This document shows positions 19,064 to 27,983 of a DNA stretch of 64,000 nt, one piece after another. The notes beneath the pieces were generated by a model. It was not told the origin of the DNA, searched no databases, and saw only the letters and a list, made by a program, of their open reading frames with translations. Made by a program: the position numbers and the translations under genes. Origin of the DNA: Xaviernesmea rhizosphaerae (lineage in GTDB: Bacteria; Pseudomonadota; Alphaproteobacteria; Rhizobiales; Rhizobiaceae); assembly GCF_001938945.1 (NCBI RefSeq), contig NZ_MKIO01000022.1, forward strand, positions 62,001 to 126,000. Direction: 5' to 3'. The stretch's first letter is position 1. Each line of letters begins with the position of its first letter.

Positions 19064-20080
19064 GTGAACAAGCATACCGTCATCTCGCCGGCCTCCGTCC
19101 GGCCTTCGGTTTTCCGCCAGCCCGACTCTGTCATGTATGCCGACAACTGCAAGGAACTGCAGGCCGCCGCGCGCCGCGGCGAAGTCGAACTCCACGCCTG
19201 GACCCGCGGCAACTATCCCGGCATTTCTCTCGAAAACCGCCTGCCGGGCATCCGCACCGTCGGTTTCTGGGACGCACGCCACAGCCAGTCGTGGGGCCTT
19301 GGGCGCCACTGCAACGAAGGCTTCAAGATCGCCTACCTCGCCCGTGGCAGCCTCGATCTCGTGGTCGACGACCCGACCTACACGCTGAAACAGGGCCAGT
19401 TCATCGTCATCCGTCCCTGGCAGTTGCACGCCATCGGCAGTCCCAATGTTGGCCCGAGCCGCCTGCTGTGGATCATCCTCGACGCCGGCCTGCGCCGACC
19501 GAGCGAAACGCCGGATTGGCCGGACTGGCTCATTTTCTCCAGGGACGAGGCTGCACAGCTCAGCGAGATCCTGACGCAAAACAACCAACCCGTCTGGGAT
19601 GGCGGACCGGAACTCTGCCGCAGCTTCGAGGCCATCCCATCGATCCTGCTGGAACGCAGCCCCGCCGACGGGGAAACCCGGCTCAAGATCGCCATCAATG
19701 CGATGATGCTCAGCCTGATCGACCGGATGACCGAGCAGGCGCCCGCGCTCGATCCGAATCTGTCGACCTCGCAGCACACCGTCGCTATCTTCCTGCGCCG
19801 GCTCGCCTATGTCCTGGACGAGGAATGGTCCCTCGAAGGCATGGCGGAGGAGTGCGGGCTATCGAGAACGCGGTTTTCAGAATACTGCAAGAAACTCACC
19901 AACATGGCGCCGCGCCAATACCTTCAGCATCTACGGCTGGAACAGGCATCCCGCCTGCTGCAGGAACCCCGCAATGCGAGCGTCACGGAGATCGCTTTAA
20001 GTTGCGGGTTCAACTCAAGCCAATACTTCTCCAACGCGTTCAAGAAGCGTTACGGGCACTCTCCAAGCAGATATCGATAG
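19064..20080 (+). CDS. AraC-family transcriptional regulator
   Basis: From the GTG at 19064 (GGGAGG five bases ahead) the protein has 338 residues. The N-terminal half is a cupin-like sensor domain (GRHCNEGFKIAYLARG, KQGQFIVIRPWQLHAIG). The C-terminal 100 residues are the AraC double helix-turn-helix (MAEECGLSRTRFSEYCKK, then VTEIALSCGFNSSQYFSNAF and the RYGHSPSRYR ending). It is divergent from the isomerase/ABC operon, with 137 bases between the starts, and most likely activates that operon when its sugar is present. The 200 bases after the stop contain no gene I recognise. Confidence 0.88.
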   Translation: MNKHTVISPASVRPSVFRQPDSVMYADNCKELQAAARRGEVELHAWTRGNYPGISLENRLPGIRTVGFWDARHSQSWGLGRHCNEGFKIAYLARGSLDLVVDDPTYTLKQGQFIVIRPWQLHAIGSPNVGPSRLLWIILDAGLRRPSETPDWPDWLIFSRDEAAQLSEILTQNNQPVWDGGPELCRSFEAIPSILLERSPADGETRLKIAINAMMLSLIDRMTEQAPALDPNLSTSQHTVAIFLRRLAYVLDEEWSLEGMAEECGLSRTRFSEYCKKLTNMAPRQYLQHLRLEQASRLLQEPRNASVTEIALSCGFNSSQYFSNAFKKRYGHSPSRYR

Positions 20081-20946
20081 ACAACTTTGGCGATGTGGTT
20101 CGTTGGCCTGACCCTCGAACAGCGAAATGGTGTTTACCAGCGGAGCGCACCGCGAGAGCTGTCTGCGATCGGCGGGAGTGAGAATATGTTCACTTTCTCT
20201 TCTGTTCAAACGAGCCTGACGAGAACTGCTAGAGCTGGCTCAGGAAAGCTGCACATCCACGCCTCCGCGAAGGAGGCGACCTGCCAAGCCGTATGCATCC
20301 CATAGTCGTATGCGTTCGATCCACGCGCCCGTGAACGATCTGGTCGAGGCCCGCTTCTGCTCTAAGAGCGACCGGGAAATCCACGTGCACGCCGGCTCGA
20401 CGGGGCTGGGAGCGATCAGCCGGCAGGGCAAGCCGTCATCAGCCGCCTGCGGACCTCGGCGAGAATGCGTCGCCGGTCGGAGGCATATCGCCGTGTCGTA
20501 AGGTGTACAAGCCCTTCAAAATCCGCCGGCTTCACTTGGCGGTAGAGGTCTAGCGCATGGCGGCGGCTGTTGACGATCACCAGAATCTGCTCGCGCGCAC
20601 CGAGCATTGCCTCCAGCGCGGCATCGTCCAGCACACTTTGATGGCGAATGCGGGTGCGAGCCAACTGCCGGGCCAGACTTTCGGGATCGAGCGCCAGTTC
20701 GCGATCGATATCGAGCGGCAAACCCAAATCGATTCCTTCGCGCCGTGCAAGCGCCGGCTGGGTGGCAGTACACAGAACCACGGTACACCCGTAGCGCAGG
20801 ACCAGTTCCACAAGCGCTCGCGTCATCGGCAGAAGCAGGCTGCGCGGCAGGGTCTGCGCCTCATCCAGAATGATGATGGCATTGGCCATGTTTTGCAGCT
20901 TTCGCGAGCGCGACAGACGCGGCGAAAGCAGGCTTCGAACAGCTAG

Positions 20947-21793
20947 GTCCTGTTGACAAAGTATGGCAGCCAAATCTTTGCGGCTGCGAGCGCAAGGAAT
21001 GCTGAGAAGGATTTTCGTGTCTTGTCGTATCGGGTCGCGACGCGGCGGAACTGCTTGAGGCGGTTGAACATCCGCTCGATGCGGTTCCTGTCCTTGTAAG
21101 CCCGGAAGTCGCAGGCAGGCGGGTTCTTCAGGTTTGCTTTCGGCGGAATGACTGGCCTGATCCCATGGATCAGGAGTTTATCGCGCAGGAAATCGCCGTC
21201 CTAGCCTTTGTCGGCAAGGCACAGTCTCGGCTTGCCGACTGGTATCGCCAGCAGATCAGAAACGCCGTTTTAGTCCGAAGCTTCGCCGCCTGTCAGGACG
21301 AAGCCAAGAGGGCGGCCCTGACCGTCTGCTCGGGCGTGGATTTTCGTCGTAAAGCCGCCGCGTGATCGACCAAAAGCCTCCTGATAAGTCCCCCTTTAGC
21401 GCCCGCAGCCTGCGAATGGCCGCGAACCGTGCTGCTATCAATCATATGCTGCCAGTCATCCGTCAGCCCGAGTTCGACGAGGGTCTCAAGCAGAGCGTCC
21501 CAAACGCCTTGTTCAGCCCAACGGCGGAAGCGCACATAGACCGAATTCCACTTTCCGTAGCGCTCGTGCATGTCCCGCCAGGGGCATCCGACCCGAAGAA
21601 CATGCAACATGACGTTGAGGTATCGTCGATTATCGTGCGAGGGCCGAGACTTCCTGCCGCGTTCGGTGGGCAACAGCCCCTCGACGATCCGCCATTCCAT
21701 ATCCGTCAGGTCGCCGCGAGCCAAAACTGCCTCCTAAAAGCCAGTCTTGAATCACGCTTCCGCTGATTTGGGAATCCACTTTGTCAACGGGAC
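20947..21793 (-). mobile_element. IS5-family element (about 847 bp) inside the cas3 remnant
   Basis: The ends are near-perfect inverted repeats of at least 16 bp (left GTCCTGTTGACAAAGT, right ACTTTGTCAACGGGAC, one mismatch). CTAG flanks both sides (20943-20946 and 21794-21797), as expected for a 4-bp target duplication of the IS5 type. It contains a two-frame transposase with in-frame stops, so it can no longer move by itself. Removing it restores the cas3 reading order, which confirms the boundaries. Confidence 0.85.
20950..21724 (-). pseudogene. IS5-family transposase, inactive
   Basis: The first frame (21293-21724) encodes MARGDLTDMEWRIVEGLLP and a CPWRDMHERYG segment, followed by MIDSSTVRGHSQAAGAKGG with the first DDE-type aspartate. 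The second frame continues with TKIHARADGQGRPLGFVLTGG and then RNRIERMFNRLKQFRRVATRYDK, the end of the DDE domain. Two in-frame stops interrupt the second frame: TAA at 21270-21272 (after GGEASD) and TAG at 21201-21203 (after LADKG). Both sit where tyrosine is usual. IS427-like elements often use a frameshift between frames, but these stops make the product dead. Confidence 0.82.
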
Positions 21794-21953
21794 CTAGACA
21801 TTCGTAGTGATCACAACACTCTTGATGCTTCATTTGAAAACTGGGGAGCTCAGCCTGGCCCCAAAAGCTCGCCGCTGCGGCAATACCATTTGTTAAATGT
21901 CCGCTCCTACCCGCCCGCGCTCGGCACTGGTGGCGAGAGAACGGAATAAGAGC

Positions 21954-24302
21954 ATGGCAAAACACGATCTTTCAACTCATCACTTTCAACGAAAAATCTC
22001 GGATTTCTGCGAGGTGCGCATTGCGCCAATCGCCTCAAAGCGCGTTCTGGAAAGCATTCGGCCCTATCTCGTTGGTCTTGTCATCCACCGCCGGCCACCA
22101 CCGATCGTTAGTGGCCGTATGGATTGGACGGCCATTGGCGAGGCATGCGGGGTCGAAAACCAATTAACTGCCGATTTGAAGAAGGCGCTCCGTCCGGGAC
22201 TGGACGCGATTATCCGCTGGCTCGGAGAACCGCCTGCCGCCGATGACATACAGTCGACGAAAACACGCAGGAAATCGCGCAAGACCGTTCAGAGCAAGGT
22301 GGAAACTGCGACGCGTTCCAGAGCGCGACAGATCCTCTCCGACAAGACCCCGGCTACCTCGTCATCTGTGCCGAGGGGACCACAACCGAAACCAATCAGC
22401 CCATTCCCTGAGCCATTGTTTGAGGCGACCGATGATCCGGCGAGCTTTAGCGATGCGCTCGTTTATCACATGCGCCGGTTCGGCGAGAGCTACTGGCAAC
22501 TCTACCGCGCCGTCGTTCGCCTGGGCGAGACGTTCGATGACAAGACTCTGCTGTCGTGGGTTCAGGGCGAGCGCGTGCCGCGATCTCTGACGAGCTTCGA
22601 GATCCTGTCCCGTATCGAGCGGCGCTACCGACTGGGACAGGGCTATTTCAAAGCGAAGCTCCCGCACCAATCCCGCTCCCTATACGGCCATGATATGGGC
22701 GACATCAGCGCTGCGGAGCGGCGACGACTTGCATGGCATCTGCCGGACAATTTCAGCAGCTTGCCGTTCTCCAAGCGGGAGGAAATCATCGAATGGGTGC
22801 GCCGGGTCATCATCTCGGGCTCAACCGACTATCGCCGCTACCAGGCGGCGGCAACCAAACAGCGTTATGCAATACGATTTCCAGGGATCACCTATGGCGG
22901 AGGCACCCTGTCTCCACGACCACAAATGAACCCGAACAGCACGAGCCACAATCCCGAGGCCTTTGAAGATCCTGATCTCCTCTCCGGCGTCGTCGATGCG
23001 CTGCTGCGGTTGGCTATGGAGATGGCCGATCTGATCCGCTTCAAGACATCGACGCTGACCGCAATCGGCTTCCAACGAAATGGAGTTTGGGGAGAGGAAA
23101 CCGCATCCCAGAAGGTCGAGCATCTCGGCCTCATGTTCGGTGCGCTCGCTGCCTCACCCGCAAGCGTCGTCAAAGGGCGCGGTGTGCCGCTCAGCCAACT
23201 AACCTTTGGCCTGTTGATCTTCCCGGGCGTCTGGGACTGGTATCTCCAATGGCGGGAGCAGCGCCGCGGCTTCTACACCAAATGGGAAGAAGACATGCTG
23301 ATGCTGGCGCAAGCTCTCACGCGGGCAGAGGTGGGCTGGATCCGCCAGCATCCGGAGCTCCTGAAGAAGGTTCAGCCAATCGAAGGGCTGATCGCGCCGG
23401 AGGAGATAGAATTCGCAGCACGCGACTGGCACGGCGCCTGCGACGCATTCCACCGGCATGCTGCCAATCGCTCGAAGGAAATACAGCGTGTCATGCGCGT
23501 GCACCGCGATCCGTTCGAGCCGATCATGGTGGTCCTTGAAGCAGACAGCCCGCTGTCGGAATACCGCAAGATCACAGATGAGATCCTGAAGCGTATGCCG
23601 GATGAAAACCGATATCCTCGGGCAGCAGCCGAAGCGGTCCGCTCTTTCCTTTTGCTGCGCCTCGGCCTGCATCTGGGACTTCGGCAAAAGAACCTTCGCC
23701 AGCTTCGCTTGTGCCCACGTGGGCATTTCCCGACTTCGGAGCGACGGCTGGAAGACATGAAATGCGGTGAATTGCGCTGGAGCGATCGGGAAAACGGATG
23801 GGAGGTCCTCATCCCATCAATCGCCTTCAAGAACTCAGGCTCATCATTTTTCGGACAAAAGCCGTTTCGCCTGATGCTGCCGGATTTGCTCGACCTCTAC
23901 AAATACCTCGAGGCCTATATCGATCGCCACCGAGGTGTGCTGCTTGGTTCGGCAAAGGATCCCGGCACCCTGTTCGTCAAGACGGTGAAGACAACCAGCC
24001 CGGACGCGGCATACGATTCCACCAAATTCTATGAAGCCTGGCGCACCGTGATCCAACGCTATGGCATCTACAACCCCTATACCGGCCGCGGCGCTATCAA
24101 GGGATTGCTGCCGCACGGACCGCATAATCTTCGGGATATTCTGGCAACGCATATCCTCAAGCAGACCGGTTCGTATGAGCAGGCGAGTTATGCCATCCAA
24201 GATACACCGGATGTCGTTCAGCAGCACTACGGTCGCTTCCTGCCACAGGACAAAGCAGCACTCGCGGCGAAAATCCTCAATCAGGTTTGGGAGGCTGCAT
24301 AG
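21954..24302 (+). CDS. Large tyrosine-recombinase-like protein with central HTH-like region
   Basis: From the ATG at 21954 the protein has 782 residues; an alternative ATG lies at 21897, and neither has a strong ribosome-binding site. The C-terminal third resembles a tyrosine recombinase: an arginine-containing LGLRQKNLRQL segment around residues 570-590, HNLRD (H724, R727), and QQHYGRF with Y759 as candidate nucleophile. Residues about 165-235 (YWQLYRAVVRLGET, LLSWVQGERVPRSL) look like an XRE-type helix-turn-helix. Residues 1-160 are unlike known core-binding domains. It is far longer than usual integrases (300-450 residues). It may mobilise the surrounding accessory region. Function is inferred from the catalytic motifs only. 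Confidence 0.6.
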   Translation: MAKHDLSTHHFQRKISDFCEVRIAPIASKRVLESIRPYLVGLVIHRRPPPIVSGRMDWTAIGEACGVENQLTADLKKALRPGLDAIIRWLGEPPAADDIQSTKTRRKSRKTVQSKVETATRSRARQILSDKTPATSSSVPRGPQPKPISPFPEPLFEATDDPASFSDALVYHMRRFGESYWQLYRAVVRLGETFDDKTLLSWVQGERVPRSLTSFEILSRIERRYRLGQGYFKAKLPHQSRSLYGHDMGDISAAERRRLAWHLPDNFSSLPFSKREEIIEWVRRVIISGSTDYRRYQAAATKQRYAIRFPGITYGGGTLSPRPQMNPNSTSHNPEAFEDPDLLSGVVDALLRLAMEMADLIRFKTSTLTAIGFQRNGVWGEETASQKVEHLGLMFGALAASPASVVKGRGVPLSQLTFGLLIFPGVWDWYLQWREQRRGFYTKWEEDMLMLAQALTRAEVGWIRQHPELLKKVQPIEGLIAPEEIEFAARDWHGACDAFHRHAANRSKEIQRVMRVHRDPFEPIMVVLEADSPLSEYRKITDEILKRMPDENRYPRAAAEAVRSFLLLRLGLHLGLRQKNLRQLRLCPRGHFPTSERRLEDMKCGELRWSDRENGWEVLIPSIAFKNSGSSFFGQKPFRLMLPDLLDLYKYLEAYIDRHRGVLLGSAKDPGTLFVKTVKTTSPDAAYDSTKFYEAWRTVIQRYGIYNPYTGRGAIKGLLPHGPHNLRDILATHILKQTGSYEQASYAIQDTPDVVQQHYGRFLPQDKAALAAKILNQVWEAA

Positions 24303-25078
24303 CCACTCTGATGAATGGCTGATCCACATCGCCCATGCAGATGCAAACCAAGCCCCGCATCTGTATGGACCCTGCTGGTCGTCTTCGCCTTGAACGGATA
24401 CGAACCCGTGACCTCGACGTCCTGTTGCTGTATCCGAATTTTCGTTTCTCCTTTTGCGCTGAGCAATAGAGATGATTGCTGCGAAGGGGCTACGTCTTTT
24501 GGCATTAACTGGCCGTCGCCGGACACGTTATGCCCACTTCCAGTCAGCAATTCGAGAAAAATACTCGGCTTCAATGACTTCAACAGCGCCCCTACCGAAA
24601 AAGACCCGTAGCGGTGGATTCTCGGTGTCGACCAGCTTGAACAGTGATGTCACTGAATCCTGCGGATCGCCGGGTGGCATCTTGCCGAACATCTGCAAGA
24701 TGCCTCTCCGAACGTCATCGTATTCCTTCATGGTTTCCGCCTGTTTTGCAGAAGGACCGGACCAGTCCGTGGCGTATGGCATCGGTTCGACCAGCGTCAC
24801 CTTGATGCCGAAGTCTTTGACCTCGGCGGCCAGAGCCTGGCTCATCCCCTCGAGGGCCCACTTCGACGCGTTGTAAATGCCGAAGAACGGGAATGCGGTG
24901 ACGCCGCCGATCGAAGAGACTTGAATGATGTGGCCGCTGCCTTGTGCTCTGAGATGAGGGAGTGCTGCTTGCGTGACCCAAAGCGCACCGAAGAAATTCG
25001 TTTCGAACTGGGCGCGGGCCTCAGGTTCTGAACCGCCCCGGCTTTGCCGGAGACCCCAACTCGTGAGAAGTAGGGTCT

Positions 25079-25408
25079 ATGACAAGCAAGACGACGAACA
25101 AGTTTTCTCCTGAAGTCCGCGCCCGCGCCGTTCGAATGGTTGTCGAGCATGAAGCAGAGCATCCTTCGCGGTGGGCGGCCGTGTCTTCCATCGCCGCCAA
25201 GATCGGCTGCTCGGCGCATACGCTCAATGAATGGGTGAAGAAGGCCGAGGTGGACAGCGGCAAGCGTGCGGGTTTGCCGAGTGACGTCGCGGAGAGGATG
25301 AAGGCTCTGGAGCGGGAGAACCGCGAGCTTCGTCAGGCCAACGAGATTTTGCGCAAAGCCTCTGCGTATTTTGCGATGGCGGAGCTCGACCGCCCACTGA
25401 AGCGATGA
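25079..25408 (+). CDS. IS3-family transposase OrfA
   Basis: The 109-residue protein has an N-terminal helix-turn-helix of the HTH_Tnp_1 type ([14 protein letters not shown], then [19 protein letters not shown]) that binds the element ends. A leucine-zipper-like helix follows ([20 protein letters not shown]) and then ASAYFA, all usual for OrfA. Its end overlaps OrfB by 4 bases. In this family a programmed frameshift near this overlap makes the OrfAB transposase. Confidence 0.93.
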   Translation: MTSKTTNKFSPEVRARAVRMVVEHEAEHPSRWAAVSSIAAKIGCSAHTLNEWVKKAEVDSGKRAGLPSDVAERMKALERENRELRQANEILRKASAYFAMAELDRPLKR

Positions 25409-26310
25409 TTTCCTTCATCGACGAACACCGCTCGGTGCTCGGGGTCGAGCCAATTTGCAGACTGCTGCCGATTGCCCCGTCCACCTATTATGAGGTCATC
25501 GCCAAGCGCACGGATGTGGACCGTCTGTCGGCCCGCGCTCGACGCGACATTGCCATGAAGGTCGAGATACGCCGGGTGTTCAACGAGAACTTCCAGGTCT
25601 ATGGCGTGCGCAAGGTCTGGCGACAGTTGCAACGGGAAGGTTACGACATCGCCCGCTGCACAGTCGCTCGGCTTATGAGGGCATTGGGGATGCAGGGCAT
25701 AATTCGCGGCAAACCGATCCGCACGACGGTCAGTGACAAGACCGCGCCATGTCCGCTCGATCGGGTGAACCGGCAGTTCTACGCTCCCGCGCCGAACATG
25801 CTGTGGTTATCCGATTTCACCTACGTGGCGACTTGGCAGGGCTTCGTCTACGTGGCCTTCGTCATTGATGCCTTTGCACGCCGCATTGTCGGTTGGCGTG
25901 CAAGCCGGACCGCCCACGCGGGCTTTGTGCTCGATGCTCTCGACCAGGCACTTCATGATCGGCGGCCCGTTCACCGTGGCGGGCTGGTTCATCACTCGGA
26001 CCGCGGCTCGCAATATGTGTCCATTCGCTATTCTGAGCGATTGGCAGAGGCAGGCATCGAGCCTTCCGTCGGTAGCGTTGGCGATTCCTATGACAACGCG
26101 CTCGCCGAAACGATCAACGGCCTTTACAAAGCCGAGGTCATCCATCGCCGGGGACCATGGCGTAACTTCGAAGCCGTGGAGTTCGCCACACTCGAATGGG
26201 TGGACTGGTTCAACAATCGACGCCTTCTGGAGCCCATCGGGAACATACCGCCAGTCGAGGCCGAAGAACGGCACTATGCTATGCTGGACGCACCAGCTTT
26301 GGCCGCATAA
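25405..26310 (+). CDS. IS3-family transposase OrfB (DDE catalytic part)
   Basis: The 301-residue protein carries an rve integrase core. The DDE residues are D137 in [10 protein letters not shown]199 in HHSDRGSQY and E235 in [15 protein letters not shown]. The N-terminal part has the HTH_21-type segment ([15 protein letters not shown]). The frame is open and of full length, so the element may still be active. It overlaps OrfA by four bases. Confidence 0.94.
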   Translation: MISFIDEHRSVLGVEPICRLLPIAPSTYYEVIAKRTDVDRLSARARRDIAMKVEIRRVFNENFQVYGVRKVWRQLQREGYDIARCTVARLMRALGMQGIIRGKPIRTTVSDKTAPCPLDRVNRQFYAPAPNMLWLSDFTYVATWQGFVYVAFVIDAFARRIVGWRASRTAHAGFVLDALDQALHDRRPVHRGGLVHHSDRGSQYVSIRYSERLAEAGIEPSVGSVGDSYDNALAETINGLYKAEVIHRRGPWRNFEAVEFATLEWVDWFNNRRLLEPIGNIPPVEAEERHYAMLDAPALAA

Positions 26311-26710
26311 CTTAAACCAAACGGTCTCCGGCAAAGCCGGGGCGGTTCATTCTGATACCTCTTCCACCATGCCGAAAAGACCGTAGCCGGCATTGTTGAC
26401 GACAACGTCCAGACGTCCGAAATGAGCAACGGCAGCATCAATCGCGCTCTTAGCGGACGCGCGATCAGTGACATCAAGCGCAAGTGGAAGAATCAGATCG
26501 CCATATTGCTCGACGAGGGGTGTGAGCGTCTCGATGTTTCGCGCTGTGGCGGCCACCCCATCGCCACGGGACAGGGCCGCCTGAGCCCAGACGCGGCCAA
26601 AGCCGCGCGACGTGCCGGTAATGAACCAGACTTTTGATTTGGTAGACATGTTTGCCTCTCTGCCGCCCTCTTCTCTGACGGCGATCAAGTTCGGGAGTGT
26701 CGGGAGATGA

Positions 26711-27880
26711 TTAGGGTTTCAGATGCTGCTCGAAAAATGCGTCGATCTTATCGAAAGGGATCTTGTCGTCCTGGTCGTAGAGATCGGTATGGATCGCGTA
26801 CTTGACGATCAGCAGTTCCTTCGGTTCTGCCGCCGCCTTGTAAGCGTCCTCGCTGAAGTAGCGGGAATGCGCCTTCTCGCCTGCGATGAGCAGAAGGGGA
26901 CGCGGTGAGATCTCGGCTATACGGGTCAGGATCGGCATGTTTACGAAGGACAGCGGCATGGTGCCGGTGAAAGCTCCTTCAGAGTTCAGCGACCGTTCGT
27001 GGAAACCGCGTGGCGTCTTGTAGAAATCGAAGTACATCCTCACGACCGGATCAGTTACGCCATCAAGGGTCTGAGGCAGGAAGCTCGGGCCCGGAGCCGG
27101 GGCGCCATTCTTCGCGTCGACCCAGCGCTGCTGACTGATGTGCTCAAGCATGCCTGTGCGCCCGGCAAGATCCATCTTGTCGTAATAGCCCTGCGCCATC
27201 AGGCGGGAGATGTCGTACATGCTGAGTGCAACGACAGCCTTGATGCGCTTGTCGACTGCCGCGGCATTCAAGGCAAAGCCACCGCCACCGCAAATCCCGA
27301 TCACGCCGATGCGGCTCTGATCCACATTGGGAAGTAGACCGATGTAATCGACGGCGGCGCTGACATCTTCCGTATTGATCTCGGGCGACGCAAGATTGCG
27401 CGGCTCCCCGCCGCTCTCGCCTGTATAGGAGCGGTCAAATGCGATGGTCGCGAAGCCGCGCTCGGCCATGATTTGCGCGTAACGACCGGAGACCTGCTCC
27501 TTCACGGATCCGAACGGGCCGTCGACCACAAGAGCCGCCAGTCGTTGATCCCCGATCTCTTTCGGAAGATAAAGATCGGCCGCAAGCGTGATGCCATAGC
27601 GGTTCTTGAAGGTTACCTTCCGGTGATCGACCTTGTCGCTCTTGGGGAAAATCTTATCCCATTCCTGTGTTAACTCCAGGCTTGCTCCGGAGGGAATCGG
27701 TGCGGTTTGCGCCATAAGAGGCTGCGCGAGCAAGACGGCGGAAACGTAGCTGGCAACGATGCTGCAAGACAGCCTTGTGACGAGGCGTCCTGCGGCCGCA
27801 GCCAGAGATGTCCTGGGGTGTTGGCCGGCGCTTGAAGGTTCCTTGCGCCAAAGGCATGCAGTCATGACAATGCAAAGCAT
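26711..27880 (-). CDS. Secreted or membrane-anchored alpha/beta hydrolase
   Basis: From the ATG at 27880 (GGAG six bases ahead) the protein has 389 residues. An N-terminal hydrophobic stretch around residues 35-57 (IVASYVSAVLLAQPLMAQ) looks like a signal peptide or anchor after a long charged leader. The mature part is an alpha/beta hydrolase fold: FDRSYTGESGGEPR, then IGVIGICGGGGFALNAA, in which cysteine stands at the nucleophile position as in dienelactone hydrolases, and a final HTDLYDQ with the likely catalytic histidine. Substrate unknown. It lies 61 bases past the disrupted SDR gene on the same strand and may have shared a role with it. Confidence 0.75.
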   Translation of the reverse strand: MLCIVMTACLWRKEPSSAGQHPRTSLAAAAGRLVTRLSCSIVASYVSAVLLAQPLMAQTAPIPSGASLELTQEWDKIFPKSDKVDHRKVTFKNRYGITLAADLYLPKEIGDQRLAALVVDGPFGSVKEQVSGRYAQIMAERGFATIAFDRSYTGESGGEPRNLASPEINTEDVSAAVDYIGLLPNVDQSRIGVIGICGGGGFALNAAAVDKRIKAVVALSMYDISRLMAQGYYDKMDLAGRTGMLEHISQQRWVDAKNGAPAPGPSFLPQTLDGVTDPVVRMYFDFYKTPRGFHERSLNSEGAFTGTMPLSFVNMPILTRIAEISPRPLLLIAGEKAHSRYFSEDAYKAAAEPKELLIVKYAIHTDLYDQDDKIPFDKIDAFFEQHLKP

Positions 27881-27983
27881 ATCGATCTCCAATCAAATAG
27901 ATGCTTGAGGATTTTGGATGCAGCGATTATTTCCCGCCCCTGCGCGATCTGTCCTGGCCTGCCAGGGCTGAAACACTTGGGCG

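Larger units (their letters stand above)
20335..21830 (-). pseudogene. cas3: cas3 (type I CRISPR helicase) remnant, interrupted by an IS
   Basis: Across 20335-20942 the minus strand encodes part of a Cas3 helicase: RKLQNMANAIIILDEAQTLP with the DEAQ box at 20854-20865, VVLCTATQPAL (motif III) and, in shifted frames, PCRLIA and VDFPVALRAEAGLDQIV (motif VI region). To the right of the inserted element, bases 21798 to about 21830 continue with VVITTNV, and the rejoined frame reads ITTNV-stop-LFE before SLL, the usual Cas3 pattern being TTNVQFFESL. Lesions include a TAG in place of glutamine, a one-base deletion before SLL and a frameshift near 20440. No other cas gene or repeat array is nearby. 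It resembles type I-C Cas3 most. Confidence 0.78.
25029..26349 (+). mobile_element. IS3-family insertion sequence, 1321 bp, intact
   Basis: The ends are perfect 26-bp inverted repeats (25029-25054 and 26324-26349) beginning TGAACCGCCCCGG and ending in CA, the usual TG...CA termini. A 3-bp direct repeat TTC flanks the element (25026-25028 and 26350-26352). Both transposase frames are open. The identical repeats and clean target duplication suggest a recent insertion. Confidence 0.95.
24528..26649 (-). pseudogene. SDR-family oxidoreductase, split by an IS3-family insertion
   Basis: The 5' part (26649 down to 26350) encodes MSTKSKVWFITGTSRGFGR, the Rossmann TGxxxGxG motif, and VVNNAGYGLFG. The 3' part (25028 down to 24528) continues with FETNFFGALWVTQ, the active-site region (SSIGG, then YNASKWALEG with catalytic Tyr and Lys) and the C-terminus. 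Removing the element and one TTC copy joins EEVSE to PEARAQFE in frame, a normal SDR of about 260-270 residues. The insertion falls after about residue 100, so no active enzyme is expected. Downstream, 24303-24527 holds nothing I can identify. Confidence 0.9.

Noticed and set aside
20081..20334. Possible CRISPR array or further cas genes near the cas3 remnant
   Set aside because: No spaced direct repeats and no other Cas motifs are visible on either strand here or elsewhere in the window.
24395..24425. Sequence that, read on the minus strand, looks like a tRNA T-arm (GGGTTCGTATCC)
   Set aside because: The stem does not pair properly and no acceptor or anticodon arm can be built around it, so it is not a tRNA gene or a convincing attachment site.
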